Of a stretch of DNA of 40,485 bases, positions 7,421-13,141 are shown in pieces. The stretch lies in IMG/VR virus record IMGVR_UViG_3300036832_001032, positions 1-40,485 of that record. One strand, 5' to 3'. Source of the DNA: a virus. Each line of letters opens with the position of its first letter. Positions within the stretch are counted from its first letter, which is position 1. The position numbers and the translations under genes are program-made. The notes beneath the pieces are model-generated. The model worked only from the letters and a program-made list of their open reading frames with translations. It ran no database searches and was not told the origin of the DNA.

Positions 7421-7809
7421 CCCGTCACCCGGCCGATTTTTTCCAGGAAAGCAAGCGGAAAAATACGGAAAAAAGTTGGAGAATGGCGCGCGGTTTGGGG
7501 GAAAATCGCCGAGGGGCAGGTTTCGCGCGCGCGCGCCGCGTCCAGGAGACGTTCCGCCCGGTCGCACTGTAACCATCCCGCAACAGTGTGGCCAGCAAGC
7601 AGCGTAGCAGGGCTGCCACAGTGTAGCTCAAGTAACGACGAGCAAGTGACAGAAATGTTACTATAGCTTTACTTGCTCTATACTTAACACCTCCGAAGCT
7701 CGACTGTTCACGGAAACGTGAAGCGAATGTTCGTCATAGGAGTTGACGGACTCAGGGATTCAGGCTATCTATTACAAGTCAACACGATGACGAAACGGAG
7801 TAGGTAGAA
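7421..7809. other. Non-coding control region after VapE
   Basis: I see no convincing gene in this 389-base stretch. It has an A-rich tract at about 7455-7485, an alternating GC run (about 7530-7545), an inverted pair GAGCAAGT/ACTTGCTC at 7640-7647 and 7671-7678, and a TATACT box at 7679-7684 directly after it. A 6-bp stem with a GAAA loop lies at 7707-7722, and a promoter at 7743-7771. The A-rich tract next to the iterons would suit origin melting. Overlapping reading frames on both strands here lack ribosome sites and natural composition. Confidence 0.5.
7743..7771 (+). promoter_or_regulatory. Candidate promoter for the small early genes
   Basis: TTGACG (7743-7748) is one base from the -35 consensus; a 17-base spacer leads to TATCTA (7766-7771), a weaker -10. 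It lies 39 bases ahead of the ATG at 7810 and would drive the run of small early genes. Confidence 0.4.
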
Positions 7810-7965
7810 ATGAGCAAAGTGAAGTACCTCGCTCACGCCGCGTTATTCTCGCTGGCGATTCACGCGTGGAACGCGGCGAGCTTCGACCGCGTGCTGGATT
7901 GCTTCTCGGAGGTCGGAATCGACAAGGTTCTGACGACCGCAGTTCACCATGCGGGAGTCGAGTGA
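7810..7965 (+). CDS. Small protein, 51 residues
   Basis: Starts at ATG 7810 with GGAG about 9 bases upstream and ends with a TGA overlapping the next ATG (TGATG). It has a hydrophobic/helical N-terminal half (residues 5-20) and a Val/Ile/Asp-rich second half with one Cys. No family recognised. The coupled gene arrangement and position after a promoter support it. Confidence 0.5.
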   Translation: MSKVKYLAHAALFSLAIHAWNAASFDRVLDCFSEVGIDKVLTTAVHHAGVE

Positions 7966-8042
7966 TGGGGTGGGTGACTTTGTTCGCGGCCTACGCGGTC
8001 GCCATCGGTTCGGTTTTGGCCTACCTGGCGTACGCGCCATAA
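7965..8042 (+). CDS. 25-residue single-TM peptide
   Basis: ATG overlaps the preceding stop (TGATG). Almost the entire peptide is one hydrophobic helix of Val, Ala, Leu and Tyr, so it should insert in the inner membrane. No family recognised. It is one of several micro membrane peptides in this genome. Confidence 0.45.
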   Translation: MGWVTLFAAYAVAIGSVLAYLAYAP

Positions 8043-8055
8043 GGCAATCGAGAAA

Positions 8056-8078
8056 GGGGGCGCAACGGTTGCGCCTCC
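8056..8078 (+). terminator. GC-rich hairpin between early genes
   Basis: GGGGGCGCAA (8056-8065) pairs with TTGCGCCTCC (8069-8078) across a 3-base loop, with one G-T pair. There is no U-tract afterwards, so it may be a partial attenuator or an RNA-stability element for the downstream message. Confidence 0.35.
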
Positions 8079-8085
8079 ACTTAAC

Positions 8086-8103
8086 ACAACGGAGCATGAT
8101 GAC
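8086..8103 (+). repeat. 18-base duplicated leader, copy 1
   Basis: ACAACGGAGCATGATGAC occurs identically here and at 8319-8336, each time directly before a gene start and including its GGAG ribosome site. It looks like duplication of a translation-initiation module. Confidence 0.8.
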
Positions 8104-8105
8104 AA

Positions 8106-8312
8106 ATGAGTAAGATAGTATGCAGCGAATGTGGCGTCGGACCCCTCGAGGGGCTGGCGCTCTATCGAGACAAGGGCGCGTTGTTTCACAACGGCAAGGG
8201 CATTCGAGGAGTCGGGCCGTTGTTCTGTGCGGCTTGCGCGCCAACGAAGATTAAACGGGCGATTGTCGCCAGCCACCGCATTGATCCCGCCACCAAACGG
8301 CTTGCGGCCTAA
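8106..8312 (+). CDS. Small zinc-ribbon protein
   Basis: A 68-residue protein with CxxC near residues 6-9 (CSEC) and a second CxxC (CAAC) around residue 41-44, forming a likely zinc ribbon, followed by a basic tail. GGAG sits in the duplicated leader. An earlier ATG at 8096 runs into a stop after four codons. Probably nucleic-acid or protein binding; specific role unknown. Confidence 0.65.
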   Translation: MSKIVCSECGVGPLEGLALYRDKGALFHNGKGIRGVGPLFCAACAPTKIKRAIVASHRIDPATKRLAA

Positions 8313-8318
8313 CGCAAT

Positions 8319-8336
8319 ACAACGGAGCATGATGAC
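8319..8336 (+). repeat. 18-base duplicated leader, copy 2
   Basis: Identical to 8086-8103. It supplies the GGAG ribosome site for the ATG at 8338. Confidence 0.8.
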
Positions 8337-8337
8337 T

Positions 8338-8544
8338 ATGAGAAACTATAAATCGCCGGTCTTTCAGCATCGGCATTACGCGGAAATCGCCAGCCTGCTA
8401 GCGCAACTCGACGGCGAAGATTCGCCTGACAGCATTCGAGAGGCGTTCGCTGCGATGTTCGCGCGCGACAACGAGCGGTTTCAACGGGAGCGATTCCTCG
8501 CTGCCGCCAACGGCTCGCCATCGAACGGAAGGGATAAGCGATGA
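8338..8544 (+). CDS. Small helical protein, 68 residues
   Basis: An early-region protein with a charged helical middle (LLAQLDGEDSPDSIREAF region). The start has the duplicated GGAG leader; the stop overlaps the next ATG (ATGA). No family recognised. Confidence 0.6.
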   Translation: MRNYKSPVFQHRHYAEIASLLAQLDGEDSPDSIREAFAAMFARDNERFQRERFLAAANGSPSNGRDKR

Positions 8545-8669
8545 TCCGAGTGGTTTTCAATCGGTTGCTTGGCGGCTGGTTTGTGGTGCGCGGCGCGCAT
8601 CACTTCCCTCTCGCTGGCCCGTTCTCGACCAAGGCGGAGGCTCGAGCCTGGCTCGCGCGGAAACGATGA
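8541..8669 (+). CDS. Small basic protein, 42 residues
   Basis: Coupled by ATGA overlaps at both ends. The sequence pattern (WFVVRGAHHFPLAGPF followed by TKAEARAWLARK) resembles short phage proteins with a beta-hairpin plus a C-terminal helix. The His pair and Arg-rich tail are notable. Function unknown. Confidence 0.6.
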   Translation: MIRVVFNRLLGGWFVVRGAHHFPLAGPFSTKAEARAWLARKR

Positions 8670-8860
8670 TCGAGGAGGGCAAGCCCTATTTCGTCTGGCG
8701 AGGCGAGCCCTTGGTCGGCGCGCCCTGCGACTACGGTTGGTTTTCGACGGTCGTTTATCCTCACGGGCAGGACGGCAAAACGTTCGCTCACCTGCTTGAC
8801 ACAAAAGAGCACGATGCTATGTTAAGCAGGCAGATGGACATAACGAAGAGTGAGAGATGA
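8666..8860 (+). CDS. Small protein, 64 residues
   Basis: ATGA overlap with the gene before and after. The first 45 residues look like a compact beta-rich domain (WRGEPLVGAPCDYGWFSTVVY). The last 20 residues are encoded by DNA that also carries a strong promoter and operator-like repeat (8791-8830), so the C-terminus may be constrained by that signal rather than by protein function. Confidence 0.6.
   Translation: MIEEGKPYFVWRGEPLVGAPCDYGWFSTVVYPHGQDGKTFAHLLDTKEHDAMLSRQMDITKSER
8791..8830. promoter_or_regulatory. Operator-like inverted repeat framing a promoter
   Basis: CCTGCTTGACA (8791-8801) and TGTTAAGCAGG (8820-8830) form an 11-bp inverted repeat with one mismatch and an 18-base spacer. 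The left arm contains the -35 box and the right arm overlaps the -10 box, a classic arrangement for repression by a dimeric HTH protein. Confidence 0.55.
8796..8823 (+). promoter_or_regulatory. Internal sigma70 promoter
   Basis: Perfect TTGACA (8796-8801), 16-base spacer, TATGTT (8818-8823). It would start transcription about 25-30 bases before the ATG at 8857 and so drive the second half of the early operon. Confidence 0.6.
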
Positions 8861-9117
8861 ATCTACATCCATTCGAAGAAGTAGTGGCGAACGCCGAGCG
8901 AAAGATCGCCGACGGCTGGACGGTCTATCAGCAATTCAATTGCGAGAAGTGCGGCCAGAAGCAAACGATGCCTGACGAGAACAAGTTTTTCACGTCAGGG
9001 CGTTGCGAGGAGTGCGACCACGTAACCGACATCGTGAAAAACGGCATGAACTTCATGGCGACCAAGAGCGCTCGAGGCGACGCGATTCGAGACATCTTGA
9101 GCGAGGTGAAGCCATGA
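8857..9117 (+). CDS. Zinc-ribbon protein, 86 residues
   Basis: CxxC at about residues 29-32 (CEKC) and CxxC at about 50-53 (CEEC) frame a ribbon with a basic/acidic linker; an N-terminal helix precedes it. First gene after the internal promoter at 8796-8823, and its stop overlaps the next ATG. Small phage zinc ribbons of this kind often bind host proteins or DNA; no specific match recognised. Confidence 0.65.
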   Translation: MNLHPFEEVVANAERKIADGWTVYQQFNCEKCGQKQTMPDENKFFTSGRCEECDHVTDIVKNGMNFMATKSARGDAIRDILSEVKP

Positions 9118-9347
9118 AAAGTCCGGACGCTGAGACGCAACGCGCCGAACACCTCGAACGGTGCAAGGAACGCGCGATGGATTATTGGTTCTTGGGCGAT
9201 CTGGCGAATGCTGTCGCGTCAATGGCGAGCGATCTGCGCAAGTACGATGACCTTGGCTGCAACGACTATTTGCTCAGGCTCGCGATGATTTACGTCACGG
9301 AACACGACGCGGACGGCGTGAAGCGCTGGATCGAGGGCTTCCGATGA
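9114..9347 (+). CDS. Small helical protein, 77 residues
   Basis: Begins ATGA-coupled at 9114 with a GAGGTGAA site upstream and ends ATGA-coupled. The fold looks wholly helical, with an acidic N-terminus and TPR-like alternating hydrophobics (LANAVASMASDL, LLRLAMIYV). No family recognised. Confidence 0.6.
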   Translation: MKSPDAETQRAEHLERCKERAMDYWFLGDLANAVASMASDLRKYDDLGCNDYLLRLAMIYVTEHDADGVKRWIEGFR

Positions 9348-9532
9348 CGACGTTCATGCATTGGACGCCTGAGATGTTGCGGCGGTTCAAGATCGCCTAC
9401 GCCAAGGCGCTCGAGGAGAGCGTCGAAACGTTCCCGTTCCAGGGGCATGATTTCGTCCCCGGCTACGCGAAATTCCTGATCGAATATCTCGAGATGGTCA
9501 TGAAGGGAGAGCGCGATGAAAAGCGCGGCTAA
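9344..9532 (+). CDS. Small protein, 62 residues
   Basis: Coupled to the preceding gene by ATGA and overlapping the next by 17 bases. Aromatic-rich helices, with a Lys/Arg/Glu-rich C-terminus. Function unknown. Confidence 0.55.
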   Translation: MTTFMHWTPEMLRRFKIAYAKALEESVETFPFQGHDFVPGYAKFLIEYLEMVMKGERDEKRG

Positions 9533-9803
9533 GAAACCGTCCTACCAGCGCGGGCCTTTCGTGGTGTTCTACACGGCGCAAACGCAGATGGGGCCGATGT
9601 ATTGGTTCCTGCGCGGCAAGAGCTTCACGACGGACGTGAAGCTCGCCAACGAGTTCCCGACGCTGGAGTCGGCGCAGAGCTTTCTGACCGACGCGCAGCA
9701 ATCTGACGTCCTGGGCTCACGCCACGCCCGCGTGGCTAGGGCCGAGCTATTCGCCAAGGGGTCTAGGCGGGCAATCGACGATGGCCGCTCAGAGGGCTTC
9801 TAA
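9516..9803 (+). CDS. Small protein, 95 residues
   Basis: A GGGAGAG site lies about 5 bases before ATG 9516. Basic N-terminus, then a beta-rich stretch (FVVFYTAQTQMGPMYWFLRG) and a helix followed by a basic tail. The layout suggests a small alpha/beta domain. No family recognised. Confidence 0.6.
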   Translation: MKSAAKKPSYQRGPFVVFYTAQTQMGPMYWFLRGKSFTTDVKLANEFPTLESAQSFLTDAQQSDVLGSRHARVARAELFAKGSRRAIDDGRSEGF

Positions 9804-9838
9804 TTCGATTTAAACGCCTACAGACTGAGGAGTGTGAA

Positions 9839-10060
9839 ATGCGATGCGATGAAGGAATCGAGAAAGACGTCTGCCTCTGTTGCGAGCAAAAAGTACAAAA
9901 TCCGCACGGTCGGCTCACGCCGAGCGAAGCCGAGAACCAAATGCAACTGCTTGGAATGATTGGTTATTCGCGCCAATCGCTACTGACGACGCATCGGCAC
10001 CGAGTCGAGTATCAGTTGCCGGGAATGATCGAATGGCTCAAGCAATCGGCCAACAACTAG
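9839..10060 (+). CDS. Cysteine-containing small protein, 73 residues
   Basis: GAGGAG lies 7 bases before ATG 9839. The N-terminus has C3 and a CLCC cluster, possibly metal binding; the rest is helical with a Gln/Leu/Met-rich centre. Last gene of the rightward early run. Its stop codon lies within a 10-bp inverted repeat (10059-10068 with 10120-10129). Confidence 0.55.
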   Translation: MRCDEGIEKDVCLCCEQKVQNPHGRLTPSEAENQMQLLGMIGYSRQSLLTTHRHRVEYQLPGMIEWLKQSANN

Positions 10061-10153
10061 CCTTGGGGGTCATCGTGCACGCCCGCGAGCCCGAGTGACC
10101 GTGGGGCCTGGCCAGCGTTCCCCAAGGCTTGATCCAGCAATGCGCTGGCCAGG
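10059..10153 (+). ncRNA. Structured intergenic element with two competing stems
   Basis: AGCCTTGGGG (10059-10068) pairs perfectly with CCCCAAGGCT (10120-10129). CCTGGCCAGCG (10107-10117) pairs perfectly with CGCTGGCCAGG (10143-10153). The second arm of the first stem lies in the loop of the second, so both together make a pseudoknot or they are alternatives. GGTCA/TGACC (about 10068 and 10096) is a further stem inside. A small RNA or RNA switch is possible; a transcription barrier is the simpler reading. Confidence 0.35.
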
Positions 10154-10172
10154 ATGAACACTCGAGAGGGAT

Positions 10173-10212
10173 GGGCGCGGTTGCCAATCGACCGCGCCCG
10201 TTTCCCTATTTC
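10173..10212 (+). terminator. Intrinsic terminator of the early operon
   Basis: GGGCGCGGT (10173-10181) pairs with ACCGCGCCC (10191-10199), followed by GTTTCCCTATTT. It lies between the rightward early genes and the convergent leftward regulator operon, where a terminator is expected. Confidence 0.65.
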
Positions 10213-10298
10213 CAGGCGTACGTGAGCACCGCGCCGATCAAATTGGCGAGGATCACAAACTCGGCGACGTTGAGTAAAATCCACAAAGCCCGCCTCAC
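10206..10298 (-). CDS. 30-residue membrane peptide
   Basis: GTG 10298 overlaps the stop of the preceding gene. The peptide is a basic N-terminus (RRA) followed by a roughly 22-residue hydrophobic helix, ending YAWK. No ribosome site is obvious beyond GGTGA, so translation would depend on coupling. Function unknown. Confidence 0.4.
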   Translation of the reverse strand: MRRALWILLNVAEFVILANLIGAVLTYAWK

Positions 10299-10489
10299 GT
10301 CACCGCGCCCTTCAACGCCGTCGCGTGCTTGACGACGCTCGTCGCAAATTCGAGCGCCAAGTCCGGGGTCATTGTAAACCACTGAATCCGTGATCCAAAA
10401 TCAATCCGCACGTTGCCTTTCTCCCTTCCGACGGCGATCCTCAACAGGTCGGTCGGATGGAGCTTGGTCGGCGTAAGCCTTTCATTCAT
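10295..10489 (-). CDS. Small protein, 64 residues
   Basis: ATG 10489 overlaps the methyltransferase stop (ATGA); the longer frame upstream is a shadow of that gene. The protein looks like a small alpha/beta fold (LLRIAVGREKGNVRIDFGS, then a helix ATSVVKHATALK). No family recognised. Confidence 0.55.
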   Translation of the reverse strand: MNERLTPTKLHPTDLLRIAVGREKGNVRIDFGSRIQWFTMTPDLALEFATSVVKHATALKGAVT

Positions 10490-11034
10490 GTTTGCCCCGC
10501 GTAGCTGATTGTCGGCGGACCAAATTGCATCCGGCTCCAAATAAACCAAGCATGATTTGTGCTCGGCGCTGCGCCTGGGCGGGGAAACCACACGATCCGG
10601 TCGATGAGCACGATCTTGTGGCTCCAATAGAGGCAATCGGCGAACACGTCGCGGCGCGTCTTGGCGGAGTCGAAATCGACGGCGAGGAGGAGCGCGGTGA
10701 TGTCAATATCGGGCATCGCGAGCGCGCGGCGGATGAACGCCATCGCCATCTCGGCGCGCCGGCTTTCGCCGTAGGGTGGATTCGTCACGATGATGTTGCA
10801 GCCGGGCGGCCGGATGTTGCGGCGGGTGAAGTCGCCGCGCGTGACGACGACTTCAAACCCCTCTTGTCGCAAGGTCAATGCGAGCTTACCGTCGCCGCGT
10901 CGCGGCGGCGCGGGCTCCCAAATTCGTAACCCACCCAAGCGAACGAGGTAGTCTGTGAGCGCCGTGACAACCCATCCTGGCGTCTCATACTCCTCGTTTG
11001 CCTGGCGGTTGTAATCAGAGTTCCGCTGCGCCAC
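10486..11034 (-). CDS. DNA N6-adenine-type methyltransferase
   Basis: A 182-residue protein with the catalytic TNPPYGES motif (NPPY, motif IV of adenine/amino-methyltransferases) and an upstream IWEPA...GDGKLA segment that corresponds to the SAM-binding loop. The loop carries about three or four extra residues (PPRR) compared with the usual EPAxGDG. No restriction nuclease gene lies nearby, so it is an orphan enzyme, possibly for protection from host restriction or for regulation. GTG 11034 has GAGG upstream and overlaps the HTH gene by 20 bases. Confidence 0.75.
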   Translation of the reverse strand: MAQRNSDYNRQANEEYETPGWVVTALTDYLVRLGGLRIWEPAPPRRGDGKLALTLRQEGFEVVVTRGDFTRRNIRPPGCNIIVTNPPYGESRRAEMAMAFIRRALAMPDIDITALLLAVDFDSAKTRRDVFADCLYWSHKIVLIDRIVWFPRPGAAPSTNHAWFIWSRMQFGPPTISYAGQT

Positions 11035-11722
11035 CCTTGCCTCGGATGATCTCGACCGGGACGCCGGTAAGTTCGGCGATCTTTGCCGCCTGTTGGTCGG
11101 TCGGTCGGAATTTTTCGTCCGCCCACACGTACATGGTTTGGCGCGACACGCCCACGGCTTTCGCTCGCGCGGTTAGACTCTTGCCTGGGATCTTGGCCAG
11201 GATGTCTTTCATCGGATTGCGCAGTCGATTTTGCAGCGCTTCGATCTTGCTTTGCAGCCCGCGAGGCGCTTTCGCGTCGGGCAGATCAATGGCGATTGCG
11301 TCCGTCGCCATGGCGACGCCAATGAGGCGCTTCGCCATGTCGTATTTTTTATCCGGCCGCCCTTCCGCCTTGCGCTGCGCTCGAGCGGCGTTGACTTGCG
11401 CGCGGCGCTCCGGCGACGTCTTGGCGACTCGAGTCGTCGGCAGAAAGGTGAGGTTGATGGTGAACGGCTCAACCTCTTTTTTGCGGTCAAACTCGAGCAT
11501 GGCGCGGAGCGCCGGTTTTGGCAGAAAGGCGCGCTCACGGTAATCCTTGCGGCGCGTGATGCTGACGCCGGTGGCGTCCACGCGGACGTAACCGTTGGCG
11601 ATGCCGATGGCGTCGGCGACGGCGAGTTTAATCATGCAATGATTCGGGTCGCCGCATTTGCCTTCGTCGATATGCTCACGCCGCACCGCGACGGTGATCT
11701 TTTTGTTGAGGTTCGGTTCCAT
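11015..11722 (-). CDS. Two-domain phage regulator with C-terminal XRE-like HTH
   Basis: A 235-residue protein. Residues about 1-100 form a domain seen in other phage proteins (VAVRREHIDEG...C...C..KLAVADAI pattern, then VRVDATGVSI). A basic linker (about 100-140) follows, then a helix-turn-helix at about 184-231 (LTARAKAVGVSRQTMYVWADE...PTDQQAAKIAELTG). ATG 11722 follows AAAGGAG. A 26-base palindrome directly upstream (11737-11762) is a likely self-operator. It probably regulates the divergent early and regulator transcripts. Confidence 0.65.
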   Translation of the reverse strand: MEPNLNKKITVAVRREHIDEGKCGDPNHCMIKLAVADAIGIANGYVRVDATGVSITRRKDYRERAFLPKPALRAMLEFDRKKEVEPFTINLTFLPTTRVAKTSPERRAQVNAARAQRKAEGRPDKKYDMAKRLIGVAMATDAIAIDLPDAKAPRGLQSKIEALQNRLRNPMKDILAKIPGKSLTARAKAVGVSRQTMYVWADEKFRPTDQQAAKIAELTGVPVEIIRGKGGAAEL

Positions 11723-11736
11723 GACATGACTCCTTT

Positions 11737-11762
11737 TGTGTCAACTAGGCTACATGGACACA
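11737..11762. promoter_or_regulatory. 26-bp palindromic operator candidate
   Basis: TGTGTC (11737-11742) and GACACA (11757-11762) bound an imperfect palindrome with inner CTAG/CTA similarity, 15 bases before the HTH gene start. A minus-strand TTGACA box (11779-11774) lies just upstream. This is consistent with autoregulation. Confidence 0.45.
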
Positions 11763-11794
11763 TTGGGCGGTCATGTCAAGTTTTATGGCGAACA

Positions 11795-11818
11795 CTGCAC
11801 TATCAGCGATAGTCGCAG
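11795..11818. promoter_or_regulatory. Inverted repeat between two regulator genes
   Basis: CTGC-ACTATC-AGC-GATAGT-C-GCAG is a nearly perfect 10-bp inverted repeat with a 3-base centre. It lies 10 bases after the minus-strand gene ending at 11828 and has no U-tract, so an operator is more likely than a terminator. Confidence 0.4.
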
Positions 11819-11827
11819 ATCGTATCC

Positions 11828-12037
11828 CTATTCGGCGGCGGTCTTGCTAGTTGATTCGCTCCTCGCCTGCGCCGCTTGTGCGAGATCGTTTACGCACCTT
11901 TCGTAAGCCTCCGCGTTCGCGGCGTTGAGTCGCCACTCGTTGGACTGCGCCGCGCTTTCGTCCTGCGCGAGTCGGTACGCCTTCGCCATCCGACGCCACC
12001 CTTGGATTAGTCGCACGCACCGCTGTTCCAACGTCAT
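11828..12037 (-). CDS. Small helical protein, 69 residues
   Basis: GAGGAG lies 7 bases before ATG 12037. All-helical, Ala/Arg/Glu-rich (MTLEQRCVRLIQGWRRMAKA start). It overlaps the HTH gene's reading frame by 191 bases in another phase. Function unknown. Confidence 0.6.
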   Translation of the reverse strand: MTLEQRCVRLIQGWRRMAKAYRLAQDESAAQSNEWRLNAANAEAYERCVNDLAQAAQARSESTSKTAAE

Positions 12038-12347
12038 TGATTTGCTCCTCAAAGTTTGTGGCGGTGATGACGCTCGCCGGGACGCCGGTGAGCTTGGAAA
12101 TCTTGCGGGCGTGCTCGAGGGTCGGCCGCGACTCCTCGACCTGCCATTGCCAGTAACAGGTGCGCGAAACACCGATGGCTTTCGCCTTGTCGCGCTTGGT
12201 CGCGCCTGGCACCGCCTCGAGGATCTTCGCCATCGGCGTGAGAATGCGCTCACGGGCATGGAGAATGAGCCGCTTAATGTGGATGTTGGGATGACGCGCA
12301 GCGATTTGGTTTAGCTGTTGCGCATCTCGCTCAAGGTCGGTTGCCAT
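11847..12347 (-). CDS. XRE-type HTH regulator
   Basis: ATG 12347 (a TTG at 12356 is possible) follows AAAGGA. A helix-turn-helix occupies about residues 48-95 (KRDKAKAIGVSRTCYWQWQVEESRPTLEHARKISKLTGVP, split here by residue ranges), closely similar in layout to the HTH of the 11015-11722 protein. From about residue 104 the frame is Arg/Gly-rich and coincides with the out-of-phase gene 11828-12037, so the functional protein is probably the first 105 residues. It is divergent to the recombination operon starting at 12417 and likely controls it. Confidence 0.6.
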   Translation of the reverse strand: MATDLERDAQQLNQIAARHPNIHIKRLILHARERILTPMAKILEAVPGATKRDKAKAIGVSRTCYWQWQVEESRPTLEHARKISKLTGVPASVITATNFEEQINDVGTAVRATNPRVASDGEGVPTRAGRKRGAVQRVATQRRERGGLRKVRKRSRTSGAGEERIN

Positions 12348-12416
12348 GTTCGTCAAGATCCTTTACCTTTAAGCTTACAGGCTAACATATGGTGAGGGCA
12401 ATGCGGAAAATCTCAC

Positions 12417-12692
12417 ATGACCGACATCCCTGAAAACATCGATCTGCAATGGCTTGCGCGCCATCTCGTCGGCTTTCGTGATGAAACGCGCGGCGAGTTG
12501 CGTTCCCTTGGCCGCGAGCTTTTCGGCGTGCATGAGGAAATATTGGGGCTTCGCGAGCAAATCGGCGTCGCCATCGCGGGCCTGTTGCGCGTCGAGCGCA
12601 ACTTGTCCGCTGTCCGCCAGGATATTCGCGTGCTGTTCGACGCAGACCGGGATTTGCGTCAACGCGTAGAGGCGTTGGAAGCGAAGCCATGA
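12417..12692 (+). CDS. Coiled-coil protein, 91 residues
   Basis: Starts the Erf/exonuclease operon. Almost continuous amphipathic helix with heptad Leu/Val/Ile from about residue 25 to 88 (REQIGVAIAGLLRVERNLSA region), so a coiled-coil dimer is likely. The ribosome site is weak (GGAAAA). Its stop overlaps the next ATG. No family recognised. Confidence 0.6.
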   Translation: MTDIPENIDLQWLARHLVGFRDETRGELRSLGRELFGVHEEILGLREQIGVAIAGLLRVERNLSAVRQDIRVLFDADRDLRQRVEALEAKP

Positions 12693-13039
12693 GAGGCGCA
12701 TGGATATGGGGCCTGCCTGGCGCTCTCGCCGCCCTCCTGACGGTTTTAGCTGCGCTGGTTTATCTCATCTTTTGCGCGCCCGCCCACGCGGCGCGCTGCC
12801 CGCACGGCCAGATTTTGCGGGTGAGCATGGGCAAGTGCGTAAGCATCCATTCCAAGCTCGCGCGAGGCTACGTGCGCACGCTGCCGCGCAAGCGGATCGT
12901 GGTCGCGCTGCCGCCGGCGAAGCCCGCGCCACTTGAGCGGCCGGAGATCGAGGTGTTGCGCGAACGGCTCATGCGGCCGGTCGCGGCGCTCGACGCAACG
13001 GCCATCCTCCTATCGCGCGCTGCGGCGCTCGCGCCATGA
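12689..13039 (+). CDS. Exported or membrane-anchored cationic protein
   Basis: A 116-residue protein with an N-terminal hydrophobic segment (residues 8-29) ending APAHAA, a good signal-peptidase site. The mature part begins RCPHGQILRVSMGKCVS (two Cys that could form a disulphide) and is strongly basic and Pro-rich. Coupled by ATGA to both neighbours. An exported protein expressed with recombination genes is unusual; superinfection exclusion is one possible role. Confidence 0.6.
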   Translation: MRGAWIWGLPGALAALLTVLAALVYLIFCAPAHAARCPHGQILRVSMGKCVSIHSKLARGYVRTLPRKRIVVALPPAKPAPLERPEIEVLRERLMRPVAALDATAILLSRAAALAP

Positions 13040-13128
13040 GACAGTTCTGGATTGCAGTGTCGCTCGGCGCGGCAATAGCGGCGCTTGGGATACTCGTTGG
13101 GGCGGCGCTGGTATCGGGGCATTGGTGA
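13036..13128 (+). CDS. 30-residue single-TM peptide
   Basis: ATG overlaps the preceding stop. A short MRQFW start is followed by about 20 Ala/Leu/Gly/Ile residues, a clear transmembrane helix, ending GHW. No family recognised. Confidence 0.45.
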   Translation: MRQFWIAVSLGAAIAALGILVGAALVSGHW

Positions 13129-13141
13129 ACGAGGTGAAGTA

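Noticed and set aside
7403-7666. Overlapping open frames on both strands after VapE
   Set aside because: No SD, odd composition, and the region holds inverted repeats, A-rich tracts and promoters instead.
10057-10284. 75-codon minus-strand open frame
   Set aside because: Covers the interlocked stems and terminator; no ribosome site; a 30-residue coupled peptide in another frame is better supported.
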